A stretch of DNA of 64,000 nt from Spirometra erinaceieuropaei (GCA_902702965.1 CACRXP010000020.1:1954823-2018822), one strand, 5' to 3'. Numbered from the stretch's first letter, positions 1-10,910 are shown. Made by a program: numbers and translations. Notes: generated by a model from the letters alone, not told the origin.

Positions 1-19
1 TGAATTAAAGTGTTGGTGG

Positions 20-165
20 ACTTGCGTTGCATCTACCGCACTCCCTCCTCACCTCCCACATTGCCCACAAGCGAGCCCAGAAGACGCAAAGCGAGCAAGG
101 ACGCAAGTAGTCGGCACGGCAATAGTCGAACGTTGGTGCGCCACGACACCTAATGGGCTGCAACG
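20..165. repeat. Interspersed repeat, partner at 12785-12960
   Basis: This stretch matches 12785-12960 in the same orientation over blocks such as 'gacttgcg', 'gcatct.ccgcact.cctcc', 'cccaagaaga'-like and 'ggcacgg'. The match is diverged with small gaps. It has no coding signal and lies in the last, incomplete intron of the tetraspanin. Bases 166-600 hold nothing I recognise. Confidence 0.5.
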
Positions 166-642
166 GATACTGCCCAGGATTTTCAAGAACAACAAAAGCC
201 TGGGCATCTCGGAATCCAATTGGCGCTATGAGGGCTTTCAATTGGCCCTGTAAACACACTATGTACGATGGCACCTGTTGTGTTTTCGTAGTTCAAATAA
301 AACCTGCCGGACCCCGATTTAACCTCGCCTGCTTGTCCAACGCATCTACCTCCTGATCCCTGATTTTCGTGCTGAACACGCTCCATGCGACATGCAATGG
401 AAGACGTCGTCTAAGTTGGTCAGACCGTCGCCTGTCTGACATCAAGGTAATCAAGACCGGACAGATCACCTGAGTATTCGGCACATGTGCTTGATCAACA
501 AGCCTATTTAAGCAATTTCAACCCCTTGTCTGTCGTTTAGGCACGCCTTAGCATTGTTGAGACATGTTCTGAACTCGTCAACAGTCACTGGAGTCTGACA
601 GGACAACTGGGCAGAATATCGTTAAGAAAAATAAAGACTTAC

Positions 643-821
643 CAGACCAATTATCAGCGCGATGGGAATAGGTAGAATTTTGACTTTGGTAGCTTCGACG
701 AAGGTTTTTATTTTGTCCGTACAACCAGGCACTTTGTCTGCCTTAGCGGTGTCGACGTCGCAGGAGGATTTCGAACCTTTGGTATTTGTTTTGCAACAGG
801 TTTCCGGGAATTCCGCCATTC
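643..821 (-). CDS. Tetraspanin exon 7 (end of large loop, start of TM4)
   Basis: It encodes residues 193-251: PETCC, two further cysteines (SSC, PGC) and the first dozen residues of TM4 (ILPIPIALIIGL). The acceptor is ATTAG and the donor GTAAGT at 637-642. The intron is phase 0, so at least one more exon is needed for the rest of TM4 and the tail. Nothing hydrophobic and spliceable appears in 1-600, so that exon is outside the window. Confidence 0.92.
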
Positions 822-3800
822 CTAATTCTTTATAGAAATAAAAACATAGTACAGTATAAACAAGAAGCACTCAATTACAAAAAATGCGCGGATCTCTGAA
901 GGTCATGAAAGATCAGGAACTTACTCTTGAAATCCTCGTAGCCGTCCAATCCACAGCAAATATTGTTATTGCTCTGCAAATGAATAAGCCATGTCTTAAA
1001 CAGGGTTAACACGCTTTCTTAGACTACAGGGCATTATTCTGCCAAATACTAATGCCTTATCTGATATTCAGTCGACAAAAGATTTTTAAACTTGTCGTCA
1101 AACATTCGGCTGAATCGTCCATTCTGGCCATTCCAAAGTCTGAATGCAAATTTCACTACCAAGTAATTTTTTCCGGGGTAACCTGATGAAAACCAATTTA
1201 CATTTAAACTAAGAACGCGCTTCCAAAGTACGGATTCATAAGTGATCTGTGTAACTTATATTCGGGAGATTCAAGCCTAGTGTCTATTGAGACCATACAT
1301 GTATTTCGATAACATTAGTTGCTAACAGGACTATAGCACACAATCTCTTAGTAGTAGTTTGCTTGCTATCAGACAATGGCATCTATATTTAAGTTGATTA
1401 TTCTTTGTTCGTCGAACATATTACTTTTAAAAATGTATAAGGGAATTGCTGTCGTCGTTAAAATATATCTGACCGCATATGCGACACAGGAAATAAAACT
1501 GGGTAAGTAACTGAACATTAACTCGGGTAATATCATTACCCTTCTGGAAAAGGAATGAATGAAGTTACGACATACATATTATGCGATAGTCGACTTGCTA
1601 CCACAAATACTGTTTGACCTCTAATAAATGTATCATCTTTCAGTTCACCTACTGTGTCAAGAGAAGCTCCTGCCTTAGGTTTATAACTAAATCCCCTTCT
1701 ACTGTTGACGGATTCATAAAACACCTATTTCGGCTATCGTGCGATTCAGGTATAGCCATTATTACTGAGTAAAATGTTTCCTAAACAACAGGATTAACGT
1801 TATCTTTTTGGAAAAATAGAAATGAATCTGAACCGACAGTTGCGCCTCCAATCGGTGTGGTCAACGCATTTGTTAATAGAGTGGAAACATTGCCAAACTT
1901 CGAAACGGTTATCATGTATGCAATGGTATTTTTCGAAAAGGAATCTTGGTGTTGTGCGACTGAGCCGCACCTATTTGCGGCTCCGTATTCGGGGATTCGT
2001 CGATTTCTTTATTTGCCGATATAAGATATTTTCTATTGTTCTTGTGATTGAACGCATTTTTAATAAACGAAATTTGTTTATAAATTTTCAAATAAGGCCC
2101 ACTTACGGTCATAACCAGAGACCAAATTACACGAGCTGTGTTTTTGTTCGGGTCTTCATTATAAGACTTAAGCGCTTTGTCCATTAGGCCAAGAACTTGA
2201 TCTGGAAGCTGTTTCGACCGAAAAAATAATAAACGTGCACTTAAATTGTAACTTGGGTAAACTAAACAGCATCAACACAGTCAAGAAGAAAGCGAAGTTA
2301 TTTCGCACATCCAAAAAAATTTAAAAAATCACGGAAAACTTTTTGGACCCGTCCTTGCCTCTCTGATGAATTTCACGTTCTAGTAGTTTAGACGACCCTT
2401 TTTCACCTAACTGGCCAATTGGTTGGAACATTACAATCAAGGAGGCATTTTTTTAAGTGCACTTACGTAGCTAGGACTTCCAAATACGTAGCCGGTAAAT
2501 GCGATTTGCGTAGCAAGCATGATGCCGAGCAGAACAGCGTACTTAAAAGAAAAAAGTAGTATTGATAAATTAAAAGCCCAAGCAACTTCTCGCCTTCTTT
2601 CGCGATATTAACGTGACACAATGAGGCCCTACTCACAATTTTCAACAATATACCGCATGGGCAACAGGAGGCGATCCAACCGAAGAGGCAGACAAGTGCG
2701 CAGACGGCGCCCACCGAAACGAGAATGACGCCGACAGAGCCTAGAAAGATATTGTAAACTTTGGTTAGTTTTGCATCTGGAGAAATGAAGGAAGCATTTT
2801 AGTTTGACACTGCAGTCGACTTACCGAGGGAGTTGTTCATAAATGCTGCCAACGCCTCCTTTTCAGTTTTGTCTATAGTAGCATCGGAAGAGATTAAATT
2901 CACTAGAGTGTCTCCCAAGAGTCCAGATTTGAGGAGTGCTCCAACAACAGCAAGGATACCAAAGACAATCTGAAATGGAGAATTTGTAGAATATTACCAA
3001 TGCACAAACACACGTGTATAAGGGTTTTAATCGAATTTTATGGGAAACAAATGAAACAAACACAGCCGTGGTCATTTTTGACTAGTTGATATATGTCGAT
3101 TCCCACAAACCGCCCCGCTCAGTTTCAGCCGACTTTCGCTTTCTACTCACAACGCGTTTAACCGCATAAGCTGCCATTTACTCACGTTACTTTTTTCAGT
3201 TGAGATCGAAGATACTCAGCTCAGTCTCCATTGTTGTTTTTCCTTAAAAACACAACTGGTCAAGCACGCTCTGTACTCCAATTGGATCGAATAACGATCT
3301 AATCATACTAATTACATGAATAATTGCAAGATCGAGAACCTCGGGGAACGACTGTTTTTTATAAGCGAGGCAGCATGCTAAACAGTTAGCTGAAAAAAAG
3401 GAAATAACGGAAATTCTCTGGATTTATTCTGAATGTCTTATTCTACTCTTCTGTACGACGGTGGAAATGAGAGAAGTAATTAAACAGCAAACAATAAGTA
3501 ACTTTCAGAAAATAATGACTTCTGAATTAACGTGTGAGGTCGTGGGAAATAGTCGTTGTTGGCAGTGTAATTTCTGCAACAGCCTGCAAATGCATGCCAA
3601 GATAAAACCCTTTATGGTACGATCCACAGTCTACTGACAGCTAAATGGGATCCTTCTGTATACCGTTGTCCATAAACATTCTGTATAAAAATGTTTAGTC
3701 GTGACTTTTGCCACCCATACGGATTTTGCTTGCCTTCGGAAGCCAATGGATCAGTGTGCCCATTCCTGAATGAATAAATACCCGATCTGCCGTTGCACCT

Positions 3801-4779
3801 TAATCTTACAGAAAACAAACCGGATGATAAGATTAGTGTTGACGGCGATGTTTGTCTATCACAACTTCTCTGCGATCATATCTTAATCCAATTTACCTGT
3901 TTTGTTGTTGCCTGTCCAAGACCACTGTCACACTCTCGTACCCTGTTTGCTTCGGGAAACGGTCACTGAGCGATCTACTTAACGCACAACATATTATCCA
4001 GCCCTGTGTCCCCGGCGCAGTAGTAGCGTTTAGCGGCTACGTCCGACGGAAGCTTCTTGGATGCTTAATTTCGTTCATCCCCGAGAACGACCCAGGATTT
4101 CTGACCGGCCCGCTGGCTGACGTACGTGGTTCGTGAACGAACTAGATAGCGTGGACTACCCGAATAATCTAGGCCGTTTAATCTGGACGTAGCCCTGAGC
4201 CAGCTCCAACTCAACGATTCCCTCGCGTTACCATCTGCGCAGCGACAGCGTTAGCAGTGTTTATCCTAAGGGTGTAAAAACTGGTAAATCAAAATTGCAC
4301 GCCTGGTACTCACATATGAGCCGCAGGAACTGAAGTCAATAGTAGCATCCAACAACTCATCAGGAGAGAACAGGAGTCGGAAAGCTACAGTTGTTCCGAA
4401 TACAAGTTAGAACGTTCACTTGCAGACACACCCCCGAAGCATGATATAACTTTAACAACCGTAAAGGCAAACATTTTATTGGTCGAAGATTTAGACAGAT
4501 CACTCCGAGTGGCACAGCCCATGCACTTAGGTGCTCCATTAGGGCTTGAAGCAAGACCGAATTTGCTACGGCACCTGACGACTGTCTGAACTTCGAGAAA
4601 AAGTTGACGCGATCGCTGGAACAGGCACTTTACATCAGGATGTTGCCCCTTTAAAAAGGGCACACAGGTAAGCCGACGTATTGTTAGTGGTATATACTGC
4701 ACAAGACATGACTTACGACCAACAGGAGGTGCAGAACTGTAAGAACCGCCTTCAGGGCACATTTAACGGCGCAGCACAT
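643..4779 (-). CDS. Tetraspanin, seven visible exons, 3' end cut by the window
   Basis: A four-pass membrane protein of the tetraspanin family, which organises membrane microdomains; in flatworms such proteins are prominent in the tegument (family knowledge). Exons joined on the minus strand are 4717-4779, 2825-2969, 2637-2776, 2467-2541, 2107-2208, 925-973 and 643-821, giving 251 residues in one frame with GT-AG introns throughout. Residues 2-7 (CCAVKC) are likely palmitoylated. TM1 is about 11-34, TM2 79-105 followed by CCPCG at 107-111, TM3 116-138, and TM4 starts near 240. The large extracellular loop carries the diagnostic CCG (181-183), then CC at 200-201 and cysteines at 212 and 225: six cysteines. 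One N-glycosylation sequon (NNS, 66-68) is in the small loop. The rest of TM4 and the C-terminal tail must lie left of base 1. Family assignment is firm; the subfamily is not determined. Confidence 0.93.
925..973 (-). CDS. Tetraspanin exon 6 (CCG motif)
   Basis: A 49-base exon encoding residues 176-191, including ICCGLDGYEDF. This CCG is the hallmark of tetraspanins, and its cysteines form the disulfides that shape the variable part of the large loop. It ends in phase 1. The acceptor is TTTGCAG and the donor GTAAGT. Confidence 0.94.
2107..2208 (-). CDS. Tetraspanin exon 5 (start of the large loop)
   Basis: A 34-codon phase-0 exon, residues 142-175, forming the helical first part of the large extracellular loop up to VIWSLVMT. 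The tryptophan shortly before the CCG motif is typical of the family. The acceptor is GAAACAG and the donor GTAAGT. The following intron (974-2106) is 1133 bases, and I see no feature in it. Confidence 0.91.
2467..2541 (-). CDS. Tetraspanin exon 4
   Basis: A 75-base, 25-codon, phase-0 exon encoding TM3 (residues 117-141, YAVLLGIMLATQIAF onward). The acceptor is TTTTAAG after a T-rich tract; the donor is GTAAGT. Confidence 0.92.
2637..2776 (-). CDS. Tetraspanin exon 3
   Basis: It encodes residues 71-116 and two bases of residue 70: TM2 and the short cytoplasmic turn with CCPCG, the position where tetraspanins carry palmitoylated cysteines and a conserved glycine. The acceptor is CTCCAG and the donor GTGAGT; it ends in phase 0. 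Confidence 0.93.
2825..2969 (-). CDS. Tetraspanin exon 2
   Basis: It encodes residues 22-69: the second half of TM1 (IVFGILAVVG) and the small extracellular loop. A CAG acceptor precedes it and GTAAGT follows. It ends in phase 1. The next intron (2777-2824) is only 48 bases, close to the lower limit for spliceosomal introns. Confidence 0.92.
3370..3812 (+). repeat. Interspersed repeat R1, copy 1 (intron 1 of the tetraspanin)
   Basis: About 420 bases align with 54690-55095 in the same orientation. Shared blocks include 'cagtgtaatttc.gcaacagcctgcaaatg', 'gatccacagtct.ct.acag', 'ataccgttgtcca' and 'gaataaatacccgatctgc'. No ORF is shared, so it is a non-coding dispersed family. Shorter pieces occur at 9950-10080 (inverted), 21415-21515, 44285-44470 and 55490-55560. 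The rest of intron 1 (3178-3369, 3813-4716) shows no other element. Confidence 0.7.
4717..4779 (-). CDS. Tetraspanin exon 1 (start codon)
   Basis: It encodes residues 1-21, beginning MCCAVKCALKAV and ending LLLV, followed directly by a GTAAGT donor at 4711-4716. It ends in phase 0, matching exon 2. Joined to exon 2 it completes a standard first membrane segment with the family's K-x(n)-G-x(5)-G-x(3)-K spacing. I chose this start over the ATG at 3175-3177, which would give only half of TM1. Confidence 0.82.
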
Positions 4780-6780
4780 TTTCCAACGGAGTTGTCTAGT
4801 AAAAAAATGAAATGAAGAGCATAATTTAGAAATGGGGTTGCAGGCATCTAGGCAGTCGTAAGCGGTTCTAATAGGGTTAGAATGTTGATTGCATATGCAT
4901 TATCTTGTGGCTTGTAACGCATATATAATTATTTTCTAGATGGAAGAGTTCAGGCGCAATTATCGCCCTAAATAGGTACTTTATTACCATCGCGTTCAAG
5001 TCCTATTCCAGCAAACGCATGTCGGCTCCTTCTAGAGTCTAAACCGGCTAAATAGATTAGGTGATCATTTTGATATTTTCCACGCTTTTATTGGCCAAAA
5101 ACGCGCCTTTGTGACGAAAAACTGACTAGAGGTACAAAAATGTGGTATCTCAATTAATGCTTAGGGGAATTTTGAAATTTGTTTTAGATTCGAAAAAATT
5201 ACATAAGCAGTTTTAAAATATTCATTATTGTGTGGGATTATCCCAAGAAATGTCAGTCACTGTAAGATGCCAACTCCTTTTTGAAAATCTGCAGATCCAC
5301 GCTTTGAAAGAGGACTTCCTTTATATCATGGATTTTTGCTTTGATTCTCGATGTCCTCATATCTTCAAGTACATTATACAGAAAACATACCCATAACAAT
5401 TCTTTCATGTACGGATTTAATAGCGAGCTGTGTCTGTTTTGAATTATCTACTAGAAAAAAGAGCATCCTAAGGTCTTTAAGAGGTTTGAAATTCCAAAAT
5501 ATTTTTTATCCCACCTCCTATTACACTTGCATTCGTGGTCATCAAACGACATGCTGCATAAATTCCGTCAAATTATAATCATAATTTTTATCCTGTTAGG
5601 AGGAAGTCATTTAACATTAATAAAATTGAGCAGCGGAATTGAGCAAGTTGTGTAATTTATAAGAAGCTTTAGTACACGTTCTGCTGCGATGATTTATTAA
5701 TAGACGCTTCATGGTCTTATAAAAAACCGCCAAATTAGAAGCTTTTGAAAATGATACTGTCTCTTCAAGTAGAACATTAGGATAAGACGACATCTGCCAC
5801 TAGATGAGTACAAGAAAGAATATGAATGGTTAATTTTCCTATAATTTAAATATAAACTTGTAAGGGCGTCGGAAGACAATGGGAAAATTCGTACTACACA
5901 CGCAGTCATCTTTCGCAGAGTTAAATTCTTGAAGGCGGCCAGAAATAATCTCATTCAACAGCGTCTGAAAAATTATAGGATTATGCTGCATTATAATCTA
6001 TATCAAAACCCTATCTAATTAATCCTTTCTAATCGAAAATTCCCTAGGCAATATCAGTTAACATTGCATTCACTTGTTGTATTTGTCCCCATCCTCAAAA
6101 ACGATTCTACGGTAGCCGTCCCAATTAATTGGGAAATAATTAAATAACTAGGGATTTTATAATGATCTTTTTTGACAAAATCCCAAAATGATTCAGTAAG
6201 GTCAGGATAGCAAGGATATTTCAGAATGTTGTTCACCTGTCATGAAATTAACCAGCTACTATACTGGCCTAGTGGAAATTGGCCGAGTTAGCTATATGCT
6301 TACTAAGTGTTCTCTTGTGCAAATGAAAAAATAAAAAGGACTTGTGCTCAGTAGGTTAGTTTTGTGTGCCTAGTAATGTGCTCTTTAGATAGACGATCTG
6401 CGCCCATGTAAACACAGACTTTATTTTAACAGACCTGTCCGTTATCACAGATTTTACTGGCCGATAGGCCAAAACAGAAAGACCGCTGACATCTTCCAGT
6501 GAGGCCATTAGATTAAATGACCGCTGAATGTCCTTTCGCTTTTATAACGTTAGCCTTTTTCGACAAGTGTCTGGAAGAAAGAGGTCATTGTCACCGCAGG
6601 TCATTCATTCAATGGATCTCCTTAGGCAGGGCGTGGTGGGCGATCAACCAAGAAGTGTCCAGAGGCAATTTTCCGAATTGCTACGTTTTTGGCCGATTTG
6701 CACAGTACATCTAACATAACCGTGAAAAATAGAATTCGCGATCAGCAAGTGCTCGTGTGCGGCCAACGCTCTGACCACCT
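4780..6780. other. Region upstream of the tetraspanin, no gene recognised
   Basis: This must contain the tetraspanin promoter, but I see no TATA box or other site I would defend. Bases 5960-6065 look like a decayed arm of the fold-back families (the block ending 'taatcctttctaatcgaaaa' also ends the 51.6 kb element). Short open frames here have no splice or composition support. Confidence 0.4.
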
Positions 6781-6789
6781 GAACTACAA

Positions 6790-7935
6790 CGCCGCAACCC
6801 GGGACCGTGTGTACAGTCTGTGGTGACGGCTGCTTTTATGACTTTGTGCGAGCAGGGTCAAATGCCTTGCGTCAAATCCGGGGTAGGAACGGCTTTGCCT
6901 CTCCGAATGCAAGCGTTGCGGTTGGTCAGACAGCAAGGTTGTCGCGTCAGGTAGCGATCGCCGGAAAGGCGAATGACCTTGAGACAGCGGGGTTTCCAAG
7001 AGCGGACTTTTCACTCAACCTGTGATAGTGATTGCTACGTGTCTAAATACACAGCTTACTGATATTTACAACGATGCGTATTAAAATAGGCTGTTTAGCC
7101 TCCAAAAATATGCCAATTGTCTAATCAGGGCAGGAAAAACTGCACTGGAAGATCTTAATTATTGATGCTAAACATCGCTCGTACGATCAGCAATAATCCG
7201 CACGAGCAAGCCCGACTTTGGGAGATGCCTCTACACGGCACACAGAACATGTTCCTCATTGCAAACAATTAAACCATCACGATGGTCCATAGGCTACGTA
7301 AAACTAGTTAGGGTCTTCCACCCTACCGTTGCCGCGTGTCCACAAAATCGGTAACCCTGCTTCACGTTAGATCCCCCTCCCTCCTACTACATCAAAATCC
7401 AACGGAAAGGGTGACATGCAATTCCGTAGGTGGCCTGAACCGCCTTTTTGGATCAACCTTTAAGACTTCTGCGTGATAGTCACGCCTGACTCACCTGAGT
7501 AGAGGTGTGGAAGTGCGTGAGATTACCGGATGAAGTGACGCTAATTCCTCAATGAACGGGTCTCGGACGTGTGCAGTGGATGTTGCGCAAGTCACCAGTC
7601 CTGCGCTTGTCACGCTGTGTATGGCCAACGGTACCAATCGGCGGTCGCGATGGCCAGGGAATGACCTTGACGCGCGAAATGCTGAACAAAGGAGGCGACA
7701 ACCCCCGAAAAAGGCGGTAGCACTCTCTATCAAACTGACGCATAACAAAATGACTGTATCGACCGTGAAGTAGAGGATGAAAGAGGTTGTTCGATGTAGA
7801 GCACACGCAGGTTGGAGGACGTTTACCAACCATGTAAAAAATGTTCGAGCCGACCTGCGCGGAGGTTCAGTTTTGGCAGTTAGCAAAGGGTGTGCCTGTG
7901 TGACTCCGTCAACGTGTGCTTATGCGTTGGCATTC
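6790..7935 (-). repeat. Inverted third copy of the 17.4-21.2 kb repeat family
   Basis: Read on the minus strand, 7935 to 7500 aligns with about 17780-18215, and 7022 to 6800 continues with about 18240-18480. The shared parts include the block around 'gtcacacaggcacaccct' and the block with 'caaggtcattcgcc'. The two parts are separated by about 475 bases (7025-7495) that are absent from the tandem copies, so either this copy carries an insertion or the others a deletion. No protein is conserved between copies. Confidence 0.72.
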
Positions 7936-8093
7936 TAGTGTGAGAGGCGTGGGTTTTTCCGACGCGAAGCATCTGTAAATATTCCTCGGTGGGATAATCC
8001 ACAGATGAAAGCATAAATGCACAGCCCATCTGCATTTTGGCGGCAGTGTTGCAAAGAAAATGAACGCACGATCACTGGGACAGTAGGTGTATT

Positions 8094-8137
8094 AGTCTGA
8101 GCTTTCGTTCTCGTACAGGCGTCCATCGTCAGAGACT
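8094..8137 (-). ncRNA. Hammerhead-ribozyme-like motif at the PLE 5' side
   Basis: On the minus strand, flanks AGTCT and AGACT can pair as stem I around CTGACGA, a paired segment and GAAAGCTC. Core boxes CUGANGA and GAAA are intact. PLEs are known to carry minimal hammerheads. A T between CTGACGA and stem II is not canonical. This copy is antisense to the PLE coding strand. Confidence 0.6.
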
Positions 8138-9618
8138 GTGGGAGTGTGGCGTCAAATGAGCATTGCGAGCCAAATCGATAATCGGTTAACTAACCGGATT
8201 CTTGAAACGACTCAGGCGCAACAGGGCGATATCGCTAAACGACTGGCGACAGATGAGTCTACTGGAAACGGTACTGGCCCGATTTTATGTATTACCCTAA
8301 ATTCAACAAGCCTAATGTTCCCCGTCGACCGATCGCTGCCTCGAAAGACAACCCCACGTAAAATCTATCCAAATGGATGGCTCGGAAACTTAATTTTCTT
8401 CGAGAGGGCTTGGGAACCTCCCTATTCCAGGCGGACATTCAATTAAAACTTTCCGATCTGATCAAATTATGGTGTCCATTGACGTGGTATCATTTTTTGC
8501 ATCCATCACGCCGAACCTGGTACTCGACGGTCTACGCAAAAGACTCGAAGAAAACTACGACGAAACGAACATACCTCTAAAAATCGACCATTTGCGGAAA
8601 ACTTTGCTTTCTTCCAGCAGACCTGTTTCACCTTCAGTGGCAGAACATATGTGCAGATCAAAGGAACACCGAGGGATTTGCCAGTATCCAGCGTGGTTGC
8701 GGAACTTGTCTTACAGGAACTGGAAAAACTTGCCTTCGACCAATATTAACCTGCGTTTCGATGCCGGCACGTAGAAGACACATTCGTTTTAATTGAAAGG
8801 GGCAGACTAGCAGACTTCCAAGCCCTGCCTAATGGCATCTTTCCCGACATTCAGTTCACAATGGAAGAAGAGCATGCCGAACAATTTCTTTTTCTCGACA
8901 TCCCCGTGACATGCCGACCCAATGGGGAACTCAACAGCACGCTGCATGGAAAGGAGACTAACACGACTCGACTACCGTAGCAACCACCTAATGACGCATA
9001 AAAGCGGTTGTGCTAGAGCATCTTTCCAAAGGGTAAAGATTCATTGTTGTGAACTGGAGGGAGAAGTACCAGAACTATGGCATTTTTGGGACCAATTAGC
9101 AATGATTGGGTGCTCAAACAGCTTCGTCAGTAGTTGCCTCTGTACGAACTCACAGCAAACAGGCGGCAGGGAGTCGCTACGACTCTGGCACCCTTTGCCG
9201 CATATAAAGAACGTATCAGAAGCAGGGAAGCGTAGACAGATCTGACAATGGCTTATCTCGCGAATAACGGAGCACAAATTAGCAGTCCGGAGAGGTGGCC
9301 CAACGTCTCAAGTAGCCACTTAGACCCTGGAGGAAAACCATGACTTCAATTTTACAATCACGCGGATAATGGCGCGAGCCAACAGTAAGACAAGGCGAGG
9401 ACTCCTTGAGGGCTGGGTGTCTGACACCAACTTCATCAACAGACACGCTCCGTTCTCACGGCCAAGAAGCGGGATCCAAATCCTAGCCAAGGGTGCACGC
9501 AGTCACGACGCCATTAGACGGTGTAAAATCAGCCTTATCGCGAACACCACCCCCTGCACTCCCAACCCCCCGTTCTTAGGTTGACTACAAAACGGCTCAT
9601 TTGACGCTGCACTCTCAA

Positions 9619-9662
9619 AGTCTCTGACGATGGCATCGTGTACGAGACCGAAAGCTCAGACT
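9619..9662 (+). ncRNA. Hammerhead-ribozyme-like motif at the PLE 3' end
   Basis: AGTCT (9619-9623) pairs with AGACT (9658-9662). Between them lie CTGACGA (9624-9630), a hairpin closed by GG and CC, GAAA (9650-9653) and GCTC, predicting cleavage after C9657. Helix III would be just A-GC-U, which is self-complementary, as in minimal hammerheads thought to act as dimers. It lies in the sense orientation of the element. Confidence 0.65.
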
Positions 9663-9680
9663 AATACACATACTCTCCCA

Positions 9681-10910
9681 GTGATAGCACGTTCACCTTC
9701 CTCGCAACAAGAACCTGGTACTCACAAATTCGCTTCCCTTCGTGAAATTCAAAGATGTCATCTGTTCTGAATAAGCCATAATGGTCACTGACAACTGGAG
9801 TCTACAGTGCAGACTACACCTTAAAAGCCTGCAAGATTATAGATATAAGTCAAAAATAGCAGTGGGCCTAAAACAGAACCCCGTAGGACACCACTTTCAA
9901 CCCTTGCCCATTTCCAGATTGAATTTCCAATACTGCCTCGCTGCTGTAGGGCGAGGAACCCCAATTGGCTGTTGGTAGACTGTGGATCGTATGCTGATGT
10001 ATGTTATTACGAAATTTGATTAGGTATTGATGATTGACAGTTATACCTAAGAGCGGAGAAGCAAAAACGCAGATCAATATGAATTAAAGAATACCAGGGG
10101 ATGGGCTCGGTTGTTCGATGGTTAGACACCCTTTTAAGACGAAACGTCATGGAATATCCAGCTGGATACCATATCTACATACACTTATCATTTTACTGTT
10201 CTGCGTGTCACTTCACCCGTGAACCTCCCGCCCCCAAAAAGCACCATTCTTGTACGACACGATCCACCGTACATCGACAGTTAATTCAGTTCGTCTAACC
10301 TACCATTGCCGAACCTCCTAATAAGGCCGACTTTATCTTAGACTAGATGTGTACTTTCCTAGGAAGAAGCTTACCTGACTTAGTGCCCATTGATAAGTTG
10401 CTCATGGCTGATTGGCCGAAACTTAAGTCTCAGTCCTGTGAGAATAGGAACCAGCAGAGTATTCGAGACAAAACGTTTAAACAAAATATGGTCCAATTTA
10501 AAGGAGGCTAATTTGTTCCCCTTTAAAGGACTGTTCAAAATGAGACTGTATAAACTACAATCTGCGCATCGAGATTTTTCTAAGTGAGAACATAATAACT
10601 TCCGTACAGCAGCTTAGGTATATCGGAAATAGAGAACAAAATATAAAGGTTAAGGTAAAAGCATTTCCTCACGAGGGAAGGATTTCCTTTTCTTAAAAAC
10701 AGAGTTTTGAACAGTGCATTTTTCAGTAAATCGAATAGGAAGGTGTGAATATCTTTGCATCTCCTCGCAAAATTAGAAGTGAAAGATCGCAGACGTCATT
10801 ATCCAAACAAAAAACATGCACAGTCCAGTGATATGTCTTTTATCGAAAATAAATGCCAGAGTGCCCATACAATTTTGTGAAAAAATTCGTACCAACCAGA
10901 TTTGCGTTGA
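9681..10910. other. Repeat fragments, no gene recognised
   Basis: Bases 9950-10080 match 21415-21515 and the core of R1 in inverted orientation ('agactgtggatc' block). Bases 10090-10180 match the 'atccagctggatacc' part of the tandem duplication (19140-19210) in inverted orientation. The remainder, 10181-10910, shows nothing I can name. Confidence 0.5.

Larger units (their letters stand above)
8050..9680 (+). pseudogene. Group A Penelope-like element, decayed copy with both ends
   Basis: Remnant of a PLE reverse transcriptase and endonuclease. The frame at 8469-8774 opens with MVSIDVVSFF, the RT motif that reads MVSFDVVSLF in the copy at 57.3 kb, and continues through a segment ending in KIDHL. 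The catalytic box near 8765-8800 reads VEDTFVLIE, so the first catalytic aspartate is glutamate. Past several stops, 9265-9440 resembles the C-terminal side of the GIY-YIG domain (EHKLAV-type, later WVSD). Frames shift at least four times, so it cannot encode an active enzyme. Both ends carry hammerhead-like motifs in opposite orientation. Confidence 0.85.

Noticed and set aside
3151..3177. First coding exon of the tetraspanin starting MAAYAVKRV
   Set aside because: It splices in phase, but gives only half of TM1, whereas 4717-4779 completes the helix and supplies the usual cytoplasmic cysteines. Kept only as a possible alternative start.
4385..4762. A 125-codon minus-strand ORF rich in cysteine
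   Set aside because: It overlaps tetraspanin exon 1 in another frame, reads through its splice donor into intron 1, and has no domain.
8922..9245. A 107-codon ORF as an independent gene
   Set aside because: It is an out-of-frame and partly in-frame reading of the decayed PLE between RT and nuclease; its RSNHLMTHKSGCARASFQR stretch is PLE sequence.
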